A stretch of 12,783 nucleotides of DNA from Anaerolineales bacterium UBA3071 (GTDB taxonomy: Bacteria > Chloroflexota > Anaerolineae > UBA3071), in assembly GCA_002366755.1 (NCBI GenBank), contig DFBV01000250.1, positions 1-12,783 of the forward strand, written 5' to 3'. Below the pieces are notes generated by a model, which saw only the letters and a program-made list of their open reading frames with translations, was not told the origin of the DNA and searched no databases. A program made the translations under genes and the position numbers. Below, one piece after another: positions 1 through 6,776 of the stretch (position 1 is the first letter of the stretch; each line of letters begins with the position of its first letter).

Positions 1-1013
1 TCCAATGAGATGACCTGGCCTGTCCGCGACGATTCGTAGGCGGCCAGCGTGATAGCCAACGCTGCTCTGGCGTCCTCGCCGCTGATCGCCGGTTCCCGAT
101 CCTCCAGGATGGTGCGGACGAACTCGTTCACCAGGCCATCCACGTCCCGCCGCCACCAGTACTGCCTCTCAGCGCGGTCCGGCCCGTAGCACCAGTAGTC
201 GTGGTAGGGGCTATCAATGAGGAAAGCTTCCTTCGTGGTCAGAATCTCGAAGCGCACGTCCAGCCAGGTGGGGTAGCCGTCGGGGTTGGCCCAGCCGGCG
301 CTCAGAGCCCCCAGCACGCCGTTCTCGAACTCGACAGTCATGGTCCCGATATCGTCCACCGGAAGGCCCTCGTAGAGCGCGGTGCCGACGTGGGCGTGGA
401 CCCGGCGAGCCTCGCTGCCAGCCAGCCAGCGCAGACCGTCCACGGCGTGGATGCCGATGTCCAGGAATCCACCACCCCCGGCTTGCTTTGGATCCACCAA
501 CCAGCCGTAGTCGGCCGGGCCAGGGATCTTGGTGGGCAGCTTGCCGTACTTGATGGCGAAGATAGAGACCAGTTCGCCGGCCTCGCCGCTCTCCAGGGCA
601 GCTTTCACCTTCATCAGCGGGAGTTGGAAGCGGGGGTTGAAGGGTACCATCAGTTTGACGCTGGCTTTCCGGCACAGGCGGATGATCTCGTCGGCCTCTG
701 CCAGCGTCAGGGCGATGGGCTTGTCGCAGAGGACGTGCTTGCCGTGGGAGGCGGCCTCAGTGACCACCTCCAGATGGCGGGCGGGCTCTGTCCCCACGTA
801 CACCCCCGCCAGGTCCTCGCGCAGCAGCAACTGCCGGTAGTCGGCGGTGTAGGGGACGCCGTACCGTTCGGCTTCCTCCTTCGCCAGAGCGAAGTTGCCC
901 CCCAGCCCAGCGATGCCTACCAGATTGGCCCAGGGGCAGGCAATGATGGCAGCGGCGTACTTTGCTGCGTGCGGGTGGGCGTAGCTGACTACGCCAAGGT
1001 TGATTCTCTCCAT
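1..1013 (-). CDS. Gfo/Idh/MocA-family oxidoreductase (third of three), 3' end cut by window
   Basis: An uninterrupted frame of 337 codons runs from ATG at 1013 to the window edge. It starts MERINLGVVSYAHPHA and ends in GQVISL, so by comparison with the two neighbouring paralogues probably only a few residues are missing. Seen: a lysine motif CDKP (K98) and GGGGFLDIGIHAVD (D185 and H189), the arrangement of the catalytic Lys, Asp and His of the Gfo/Idh/MocA family. The usual N-terminal GxGxxG is absent; the turn reads SYAHPHA. From memory, a subfamily with such an AHxHA turn exists, so this need not mean inactivity. The start is supported by AGGAGGAG about 5 nt upstream. The first 25 nt overlap the end of the preceding dehydrogenase gene, which suggests translational coupling. 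It is only distantly similar to the other two copies. Substrate unknown; a cytoplasmic sugar or polyol dehydrogenase is inferred from context. Confidence 0.88.
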   Translation of the reverse strand, partial: MERINLGVVSYAHPHAAKYAAAIIACPWANLVGIAGLGGNFALAKEEAERYGVPYTADYRQLLLREDLAGVYVGTEPARHLEVVTEAASHGKHVLCDKPIALTLAEADEIIRLCRKASVKLMVPFNPRFQLPLMKVKAALESGEAGELVSIFAIKYGKLPTKIPGPADYGWLVDPKQAGGGGFLDIGIHAVDGLRWLAGSEARRVHAHVGTALYEGLPVDDIGTMTVEFENGVLGALSAGWANPDGYPTWLDVRFEILTTKEAFLIDSPYHDYWCYGPDRAERQYWWRRDVDGLVNEFVRTILEDREPAISGEDARAALAITLAAYESSRTGQVISL

Positions 1014-2053
1014 CTGGTCTCCTCCTGCAACGGCAAATGCACTGGCTGCCCTGTCTCTGCCGAGCGCTGCGCCGCCAGGGCCATCTCCAACGCGGCACAG
1101 GCGTCCTGCGGGCTGACAACCGGCTCCCGGTCATCTAGGATGCAGCGCACGAAGTGGCGGATCTCTTCCTCAAAAGCATACTCTGTGGTGGACATGAAGC
1201 GGAAGTAGCGAGGCAGTTCGTGCCCCTTCTCGGTGCTATAGATCAGCATCGGATTGGTGTCCTTGTCGGCGTACTGGATCTTCCCCTCTGTGCCCACCAC
1301 ATCCAACTGGGCGTAGAGCGCCCCGCCGAAGCCCTGCGGATAGGCCCAACTCGCCTCAGCAAAGCCCACCCCGCCCCCGTCGAACTTGCAGGTGATGAAG
1401 GCGTGGTCGTAGGAGCCAGCCTCCCTGGCCGCCTCCCGCACCGATTTCGCTACTGCATAGACCTCGACGGCCTCCTGGCCAAAGAGCCAGCGGAAGAGAT
1501 CTGTGGCGTGCACGCCAATGTCCAGGATCACCCCGCCACCCCGCTTGGTGTCCCACTGCCAGGCTTCCGGCGGGAAGGGTAAGAACTGCCGCTCCGCGCG
1601 CCGAATGAAGACCTGCCGCCCCACCTTGCCGGCGTCCATCTGGGCCTTGATGCTCGCATAGCGATGGTCGAAACGCCGCACCTGGCCGATCATTAGCTTG
1701 ACGCCGGCCTTCTGCGTCGCATTGATCATGGCCTGGGCGGCCTCCAGCGTGTGCGCCATTGGCTTCTCGCAGAGTATATGCTTGCCGGCCTCGGCGACAG
1801 AGATGGACGCCTCGGCGTGGAGGTCAGAGGGGAGGCAGATATCCACCATGTCAATATCCCGGCGCTTCAGGAGTTGCCGGTAGTCCATGTAGGCCGTCGC
1901 TCCTGAGCACTCCGCGGCCGCCTGGACACGTTTCTCGACAATGTCGCACACGGCCACCAGTTCGGCCTCCGGGATGTGGGCGTAGGCGGGAAGGTGCGCG
2001 CCCATGCCAATGTTCCCGCAGCCGATCAAGCCTACCCTGATGATTCCCCCCAT
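989..2053 (-). CDS. Gfo/Idh/MocA-family NAD(P)-dependent oxidoreductase (second of three)
   Basis: Complete 354-residue protein, the usual length for the family. The Rossmann fold opens with VGLIGCGNIG (G11, G13, G16) and an acidic residue in VCDI (D38) that would favour NAD over NADP. CEKP places the catalytic lysine at K97, and GGGVILDIGVH supplies D178 and H182, matching the Lys/Asp/His set of inositol dehydrogenase-type enzymes. The start at 2053 is fixed by AGGAGGT seven bases upstream, and only 12 nt separate it from the stop of the previous paralogue. The stop lies inside the next gene (25-nt overlap). It aligns end to end with the 2066-3100 product at roughly three quarters identity by eye, so the pair arose by tandem duplication. 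The expected role is cytoplasmic oxidation or redox epimerisation of the sugar imported by the adjacent transporter; the actual substrate cannot be read from the sequence. Confidence 0.93.
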   Translation of the reverse strand: MGGIIRVGLIGCGNIGMGAHLPAYAHIPEAELVAVCDIVEKRVQAAAECSGATAYMDYRQLLKRRDIDMVDICLPSDLHAEASISVAEAGKHILCEKPMAHTLEAAQAMINATQKAGVKLMIGQVRRFDHRYASIKAQMDAGKVGRQVFIRRAERQFLPFPPEAWQWDTKRGGGVILDIGVHATDLFRWLFGQEAVEVYAVAKSVREAAREAGSYDHAFITCKFDGGGVGFAEASWAYPQGFGGALYAQLDVVGTEGKIQYADKDTNPMLIYSTEKGHELPRYFRFMSTTEYAFEEEIRHFVRCILDDREPVVSPQDACAALEMALAAQRSAETGQPVHLPLQEETRWRESTLA

Positions 2054-2065
2054 GTAGTTGACCTC

Positions 2066-3100
2066 CTATTCTAGCGGCAACTGCACCGGCTGCCCTGTCT
2101 CGGCCGAGCGCTGTGCCGCCAGCGTCATTTCCAGTGCGGCGCGGGCGTGCTGCAGGCTGACGGCCGGCTCCTGGTCGTCCAGAATGCAGCGCGCAAAGTG
2201 GCGGATCTCCTCGTCGAAGGCGTACTCAGTCGTGGACATGAACTCGAAATAGCGTGGCAGTTCGTGGCCCTTCTCAGTGGTGTAGATCAGCATGGGGTTG
2301 GTGTCTTTGTCGGCGTACTGTACCTTCCCTGCTGTGCCCACCACGTCCAACTGGGCGTAGAGCGTTCCGCCAAAGTCGCCCGGATAGACCCAACTGGGCT
2401 CCACGAAGCCGACCCCGCCCCCCTCGAACTGGCAGGTGATGAAGGCGTGATCGTAGGAGCCCGCCGCTCGCGCCGCTTCCCTCACCGACTTCGCCACAGC
2501 GAATACCTCAACCGCATCCTCTCCGAAGAACCAACGGAGGAGATCCGTAGCGTGGATGCTGATGTTCAAAAAAACCCCGCCGCCCCGCTGGGGGTCCCAC
2601 TGCCATGCATCAGGGGGGAAGGGCAGGAATTGACGCGCCGAGTGTCGGATGAAGACCAGCCGCCCTACCATCCCTGCATCCAGTTGTTCTTTGATGCTCA
2701 CATAGCGATGATCGAAGTGCCGCGTCTGCCCAACCATCATTTTGACGCCAGTCTTCTTTGCTGCTTCGATCATGGCATCGGCCTCCTCCAGCGTGAGCGC
2801 CATCGGCTTCTCGCAGAGGACGTGCTTACCGGTCTCTGCGGCAGCGATGGATGCCTCGGCGTGGAGGTCGTTGGGGAGGGCGATGATTGCCACGTCAACG
2901 TCCTGGTGCTCCAGGAGTTGGCAGTAGTCGGTGTAAGCCGTTGCTCCTGAGCGCTCCGCGGCCGCGCGAGCCCGCTCCTCAACAATATCGCACACGGCCA
3001 CAACTTCCGCCTCCGGGATCTGGGTGCAGGTGGGGAGATGGGCACGCGCGCCTATATTGCCGCATCCAACCAAACCCACTCTTACTGTCCGATCCGACAT
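2066..3100 (-). CDS. Gfo/Idh/MocA-family oxidoreductase with Asp-to-Asn change at a likely catalytic site (first of three)
   Basis: The 344-residue product starts MSDRTVRVGLVGCGNIG (G12, G14, G17) with VCDI (D39). CEKP gives K98. Where its paralogue reads ILDIGVH, this copy reads FLNISIH, so the Asp of the D-x-x-x-H pair is N179 while H183 is kept, and the adjacent glycine is serine. I checked the codon: it is AAC, just after a run of seven Ts in the coding strand (2568-2574). The frame is open 15 codons further upstream, but GGAGGAG about eight bases before the Met at 3100 makes that the start. It ends 12 nt before the next paralogue. It is the first gene after the eroded region downstream of the broken ATPase. 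Activity could be altered or lost; cofactor binding looks intact. Confidence 0.92.
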   Translation of the reverse strand: MSDRTVRVGLVGCGNIGARAHLPTCTQIPEAEVVAVCDIVEERARAAAERSGATAYTDYCQLLEHQDVDVAIIALPNDLHAEASIAAAETGKHVLCEKPMALTLEEADAMIEAAKKTGVKMMVGQTRHFDHRYVSIKEQLDAGMVGRLVFIRHSARQFLPFPPDAWQWDPQRGGGVFLNISIHATDLLRWFFGEDAVEVFAVAKSVREAARAAGSYDHAFITCQFEGGGVGFVEPSWVYPGDFGGTLYAQLDVVGTAGKVQYADKDTNPMLIYTTEKGHELPRYFEFMSTTEYAFDEEIRHFARCILDDQEPAVSLQHARAALEMTLAAQRSAETGQPVQLPLE

Positions 3101-3352
3101 ATTTGTTGCTCCTCCCAGGGATTTGCTGGCAGTAGGCGTGATCACCAGGGCGAACTCGTGGCTCGAAACACTCCACTATCTCGGTGACGATCCTTACCCG
3201 CTCAATGTCGGCTGGAGGTGGGACTTCGTCCGATACTCCCAATCATTTCCCGCGTTTTCGCGCCTTTCAGATACATCAGACTCGTCTCCTATCAAATCTC
3301 CCACCTGGGTGAAATCCTGCGCCAGATTCCATGACTGGCCAACCGCCATCGT

Positions 3353-3487
3353 TCACGTCAGGGGTAACTGGGGATTCATCGCCAGCGTGGAAGTGGGGGG
3401 TAAGGGTTGGCGTCGTCGATAGACGAGCGTCTCAACCAGTTCCAGGCGGTCGGTGATTTTGTCTTCGGTCAGGCGGATGCGATGCAA
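3353..3487 (-). pseudogene. Possible N-terminal remnant of a glycosidase gene
   Basis: A 44-codon frame could begin with TTG at 3487, ten bases after an AGGAGG, and stops at 3353. It reads HRIRLTEDKITDRLELVETL followed by VYRRRQPLPP, then degenerates (TSTLAMNPQLPLT). The amphipathic helix followed by VYRRR and a proline-rich turn reminds me of the first residues of bacterial GH38 alpha-mannosidases, but that is memory of a pattern and not an alignment. If right, a glycosidase gene once sat between the ATPase and the dehydrogenases and was deleted after its first ~30 codons. It could equally be a chance ORF. Confidence 0.3.
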
Positions 3488-3525
3488 GAGAACTCTTCCT
3501 CCTCCACTGGACGCTGGCAATTGGC

Positions 3526-3582
3526 TCGTAGTGACGACTTTGGTCGTCTACGACGGGAAACGAGCGAAAGTCGCCACTACGA
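3526..3582. repeat. MITE-like imperfect palindrome
   Basis: The arm at 3526-3541 (TCGTAGTGACGACTTT) pairs with 3567-3582 with one mismatch in 16, and the loop holds a second small stem (GTCG at 3543-3546 with CGAC at 3551-3554). It begins just past the 3' end of the ATPase remnant. It has the form of a short non-autonomous palindromic repeat or a folded RNA element. There is no U-tract on either side, so a rho-independent terminator is less likely. Confidence 0.6.
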
Positions 3583-3608
3583 ATTCACCATACCCGCTGT
3601 GGCGAGGT

Positions 3609-4448
3609 CTAGTTTAGCGCCTGGTCCGTCTCCTTATCCATCCAACGGATCTTTTCAGGGATCAGGCGCAGCCAGATATCCTGCCCGGCTCGGAAGGCGG
3701 AGTCCGGGTGAGCATTCACTTTCACGATGGCATCGCCTAGTTTCACAGTGAGTAGTATGTGTGAGCCCAACGGTTCGGCGACGATCACCCGCGCCGGCAA
3801 CGCGCCTTCGGCGTGGACGTCCAGTGGGCCAATGTTTTCGGAGCGAATGCCCAACCAGACGGTTGGTTGCCCCGTTGCCCGCAGGTGGCCCGCTACCTCG
3901 GGCGCAATGGATAATCTCGTCTCGTTCACCAGAACTGTTGCGCCACCGTCCACCAGCCGGGCGGTGAGGAAGTTCATGGGAGGATTGCCGATGAAGCCAC
4001 CCACAAAGTGCGCCGCCGGGCGGTCATACACCTTCATCGGCTCATCAACCTGCATGAATTCGCCGCTGTGCATGACCGCAATCCGGTCGCCCAGGCTAAG
4101 CGCCTCCACCTGGTCGTGGGTGACGTACACCACGGTGGTGTCGAGTTCATCCATCAGGGCCTTGAGTTCGGCGCGCATTTCCAGGCGTAGTAGGGCGTCC
4201 AGGTTGCTCAACGGCTCGTCCATCAGCAGTACCTGAGCCTGAGCGGCGAGGGCGCGGGCCAGGGCCACCCGCTGGCGCTGCCCGCCGCTCAACTGCGCCG
4301 GGTAACGCTCCAGCAGATCCTCAATATGCACCATTGCGGCCGTGGATTTGATTCGCTTCTCGATCTCCGGTTTTGGCACGTGTTGCATACGCGGACCGAA
4401 GCCGATGTTATCGGAGACGGTCATGTGCGGAAAGACGGCGTAAGAATT
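3609..4448 (-). pseudogene. CUT1 ABC transporter ATP-binding subunit, N-terminal third missing (MalK/UgpC/MsmX type)
   Basis: Reading from 4424 gives 271 residues. They contain the ABC signature LSGGQRQRVALARAL (45-59), Walker B VLLMDEP (65-71), the D-loop SNLDA, the switch histidine in VTHDQ (H103) and a C-terminal TOBE-like regulatory region, ending normally at 3609. Upstream the frame continues only as NSYAVFPHM, the segment that follows the Q-loop glutamine in this family, and meets an in-frame TAG at 4464-4466. The Walker A loop and Q-loop, roughly the first 80-95 residues of a ~365-residue protein, are absent from the 125 bp before the permease stop. No ribosome binding site precedes the Met at 4424. 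Such a product could not bind ATP normally, so this is called a pseudogene. The remaining part is open and well conserved, which suggests recent loss. Family assignment is firm. Confidence 0.87.
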
Positions 4449-4460
4449 AGGGGATGCGTT

Positions 4461-4534
4461 TCGCTACAGAGGCGCGGAGAGTACCGCCACTCTGCCTGTC
4501 ATAGCGACTCTCCGTGCCTCTGATGGTGAAGCGA
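4461..4534. repeat. MITE-like hairpin at the break of the ATPase gene
   Basis: CAGAGGCGCGGAGAGT (4467-4482) pairs with 4507-4522 with one mismatch in 16, and an outer pair TCGCT/AGCGA (4461-4465, 4530-4534) can extend the stem. It lies inside the 125-bp stretch (4449-4573) that replaces the missing 5' part of the ATPase gene. The in-frame stop codon that closes the ATPase frame (4464-4466) is part of the element. Nothing in 4449-4573 resembles the lost ATPase N-terminus in any frame I read. Confidence 0.55.
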
Positions 4535-4573
4535 GCCGTGGCGCTGTTTAGCTTTCCATTTCCGCTTCGGCCT

Positions 4574-5458
4574 TTATCCTTTCACGCCGCCCGCGGTTAA
4601 CCCTTCAGCAAAGTATTTCTCGGAGGCGAGGAATGCTATGATGACGGGCACCGCGATCACCATGGCCGCGGCCATGACCATGTCCCAGGCTGTATTGAAC
4701 TGGCCGAAGATGCGGTAGAAGGCGATGGGCAGAGTCAGCGTCTCTTTTGCCTTGAGCAGGATAAAGGCGAACATATACTCGTTCCAGGCGATCATAAAGG
4801 TGTACAGCGCCACCGACGCAATAGCCGGCAGTGACAGGGGAATGGTTATGCGGTAGATCACCGACCAGCGGGTGCAGCCATCCATGATGCCAGCTTCCTC
4901 AATCTCCTCGGGCACGGTCTTGAAGTAACTGGAGAGCATGTAGGTTGCTACCGGCATCGTCTGGGTCAGGTAGACGATGATCAGGCCCAAAGTGTCCCGG
5001 ATGCCGCCGGTACCGGTCATTTTGATGCGAGACATTATCACGAACATGGGGATCATCAGCATGACGGCCGGGAACATGTAGACCACGATGACGCCCCGCA
5101 TGAACCAGGCCTTGCCCGGAAACCTCATGCGCGCGACGGCGTAGGCCCCCAGCGTAGAGAAGATCACGGTGAGCACAACCACGACTATGGAGACGATGAA
5201 ACTGTTCCTGATGCCCCAAAGAAACTGCTGTTGTTCGAAGAGTTTCCCGTAGGCGGAGAAGTTGGACCAGTTTCGGGGCGTCAGTCGTGGCGGGTAGGCG
5301 ACGATCTCGCCAAACTTCATCAGCGAGGTGCGGAGCATCCAGTAGAACGGTACCAACACGGAGAGTATGAAGATAGCCAGTACGATATACAAAAGGATGC
5401 GGCCCCACGGGAGCGGACGCCTTCTCTTCAACGGTTGAGCCTGCGCAATGTTGCTCAT
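4574..5458 (-). CDS. CUT1 sugar ABC transporter permease (MalG type)
   Basis: The 294-residue inner-membrane protein has six predicted hydrophobic segments (about residues 21-41, 85-110, 120-142, 155-177, 208-230 and 260-280). The ATPase-contact loop is EEIEEAGIMDGCTRWSVIYR (about 184-203), a slight variant of the EAA motif with Gly for the third position, followed by ITIPLSLP. It ends AEGLTAGGVKG, as is usual for MalG-like permeases. The start overlaps the stop of the partner permease (ATGA) and GGAGGT lies six bases upstream, so the two are co-translated. It would form the second half of the translocation pore. The ATPase gene that should follow is damaged, so the energising partner must be encoded elsewhere if the pump works. 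Confidence 0.95.
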   Translation of the reverse strand: MSNIAQAQPLKRRRPLPWGRILLYIVLAIFILSVLVPFYWMLRTSLMKFGEIVAYPPRLTPRNWSNFSAYGKLFEQQQFLWGIRNSFIVSIVVVVLTVIFSTLGAYAVARMRFPGKAWFMRGVIVVYMFPAVMLMIPMFVIMSRIKMTGTGGIRDTLGLIIVYLTQTMPVATYMLSSYFKTVPEEIEEAGIMDGCTRWSVIYRITIPLSLPAIASVALYTFMIAWNEYMFAFILLKAKETLTLPIAFYRIFGQFNTAWDMVMAAAMVIAVPVIIAFLASEKYFAEGLTAGGVKG

Positions 5459-6339
5459 TCGACTACCTCCCTCATGTAGAAAAACATAAAGACCACTAGA
5501 ATCAGGGCCAGGATCATCGCGTTGGCGGCCCCCCAGCCGAAGTTGTTGAGCCCGAAACTGTATTGGTACGTGAGCACAGGCAGCACCATTGTACCAGAGG
5601 ACCCTCCGGTGAGCAGCCAGATATCGTCGAACTTGTTAAAGTTCCAGATGAGCCGCAAAAGACCGATGGTGAGCAACACGTACCGCAGCTCTGGCAGGGT
5701 GATGTGCCGGAAACGCTGCCAGGCGCTGGCCCCGTCCACTTCGGCGGCCTCGTACAACGTTTCGTCAATGGCCTGGAGCCGGGCCAGGATCATCAGCATA
5801 CAGAAGGGGAAATACTTCCAAGTCTGGAACAGAAGCACGGCGGGGAGAGCCAACCCTCTTTCCGTTAGCCAGGCTCTGGGCAGCGGGATGATGTTGGCCT
5901 CCATCAGAAGCCAGTTCACCAAGCCGTTGGGCTGCACAATCCACTTGAAAATCTGAGCCATGGCAATGGTGGGAGCTGCGTAAGGAAAGAGCATAATGCC
6001 CCGCGCGACCCCGCGCCCTTGGAATTTCGCATTTAACAGCAGAGCGGCGACCAGCCCTACGATCAGTGAGAGAAGCATACCAACAATGGAGTAGACGAAG
6101 GTGGTGCGCAGGGCCGGAAGGAACCGCGTTACGTCTTTTAGCACGTAACGATAGTTTTCAAGCCCCACAAAAGGCGCTGCCTCGCCCAGGTTGCCGGTCG
6201 TCACCTGATAGAAAGAGAGCCAGACGTTGTAGAGCACAGGGTAGAAGACGAGTCCGGCGATGATGAGCACAGTGGGCAGAATCAGCCAGTAGGCCAGCCT
6301 GGCCTCTCTGGCGCGCATTGACCGTCCTAAAATAGCCAT
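5455..6339 (-). CDS. CUT1 sugar ABC transporter permease (MalF/UgpA type)
   Basis: The 294-residue protein has about six membrane segments (roughly 15-38, 80-103, 113-135, 164-188, 218-240 and 271-289). The EAA loop is LYEAAEVDGASAWQRFRHITLP (195-216), where the ABC ATPase docks. It is the MalF-like partner of the permease whose start overlaps its stop. The Met at 6339 is chosen because AAGGAGG sits seven bases upstream; the later Met8 has no such site. The left end of the insertion sequence lies only about 6 bp upstream of that ribosome binding site. Translation signals therefore survive, but transcription from the regulator and binding-protein side must now cross the IS. Confidence 0.95.
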   Translation of the reverse strand: MAILGRSMRAREARLAYWLILPTVLIIAGLVFYPVLYNVWLSFYQVTTGNLGEAAPFVGLENYRYVLKDVTRFLPALRTTFVYSIVGMLLSLIVGLVAALLLNAKFQGRGVARGIMLFPYAAPTIAMAQIFKWIVQPNGLVNWLLMEANIIPLPRAWLTERGLALPAVLLFQTWKYFPFCMLMILARLQAIDETLYEAAEVDGASAWQRFRHITLPELRYVLLTIGLLRLIWNFNKFDDIWLLTGGSSGTMVLPVLTYQYSFGLNNFGWGAANAMILALILVVFMFFYMREVVE

Positions 6340-6352
6340 TATTCGTCCTCCT

Positions 6353-6358
6353 TAGACT
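6353..6358 (+). repeat. Left copy of IS target-site duplication (TAGACT)
   Basis: TAGACT here and at 8254-8259 flank the insertion sequence as a direct repeat. This copy abuts the ribosome binding site of the MalF-type permease. Confidence 0.65.
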
Positions 6359-6359
6359 C

Positions 6360-6374
6360 GTTTGCGGTGCAAAA
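6360..6374 (+). repeat. IS left terminal inverted repeat
   Basis: GTTTGCGGTGCAAAA is an inverted match to 8239-8253 with two mismatches. The inner ten bases are identical. Confidence 0.7.
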
Positions 6375-6415
6375 CTAGCTAGGTGGGCGCACTGCTCCCT
6401 GGGATTGACCGAACC

Positions 6416-6751
6416 TTAAAAACCTCCGCTCACCGATGCCGGCATCGCCGTCTTGGAGGAGATATCTGCCGCTGCTATCCAGCCTGCCCCACCTGAGGTG
6501 GCAGTGCGTATCCTCCACCGCCATTTCTCAAGCACGAACTCCCACCTGGCTTCGCCAGCGTGGGCGCGGAACCAGGGGGTTCTGTCACTCAGGGTAGATA
6601 GGATGACCCATTCTCCGCCCTGTAACCTACTTGCTGGTCGGCCGAGGGATGCCAGCAGAGGGGGGCAACCCCTTCGCACTCGATCTGCCACCAGTACCAA
6701 CGACAGGCTGATGAGCAAGCACACCGTCAATCCGGCGAGCAGTCCTTTCAC
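6416..6751 (-). CDS. Possible small membrane or secreted protein encoded inside the IS
   Basis: A 111-codon frame starts with GTG at 6751, six bases after AGGAGG, and only 25 nt beyond the transposase stop. The first ~22 residues (KGLLAGLTVCLLISLSLVLV) look like a signal peptide or membrane anchor. The rest (for example EARWEFVLEKWRWRIR) matches no family I know. A long antisense frame covers the same DNA, so openness alone is weak evidence; the ribosome binding site and hydrophobic start are what support it. By the inferred ends it lies within the element and would be a passenger gene co-transcribed with the transposase. It could also be a fortuitous ORF in the IS tail. A 14-bp palindrome (6434-6447, CGATGCC and its complement) lies near its end. 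Confidence 0.4.
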   Translation of the reverse strand: MKGLLAGLTVCLLISLSLVLVADRVRRGCPPLLASLGRPASRLQGGEWVILSTLSDRTPWFRAHAGEARWEFVLEKWRWRIRTATSGGAGWIAAADISSKTAMPASVSGGF

Positions 6752-6776
6752 GCTTTTCCTCCTCGTGGCCGACGGA

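Larger units (their letters stand above)
3101..3608. other. Eroded intergenic stretch between ATPase remnant and dehydrogenases
   Basis: These 508 bases hold no convincing intact gene. They contain a hairpin element (3526-3582), a short in-frame remnant with protein-like character (3353-3487), and a 24-codon minus-strand ORF starting MYLKGAKTREMIG at about 3272 that I cannot assign. A frame of 87 codons (2979-3242, minus) overlaps the start of the dehydrogenase gene and looks spurious. The length is unusual in an operon whose other joints are 12 nt or overlaps. Together with the damaged ATPase on one side, it suggests that one or more genes were lost here. No clear promoter for the dehydrogenase genes was found. 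Confidence 0.6.

Noticed and set aside
201..1208. 335-codon plus-strand frame, and similar plus-strand frames at 8732-9640 and 9995-10978
   Set aside because: They mirror the dehydrogenase and binding-protein genes. The two later frames are themselves near-repeats because the underlying gene is duplicated.
2979..3242. 87-codon minus-strand frame overlapping the dehydrogenase start
   Set aside because: Out of frame with the real gene; it ends inside that gene, and its C-terminal half is compositionally a shadow.
4449..4573. Hidden frameshifted N-terminus of the ATPase
   Set aside because: I read the minus-strand frames and found no GxxGxGKST-like Walker A or other family sequence. The stretch is also too short for the missing ~80-95 residues.
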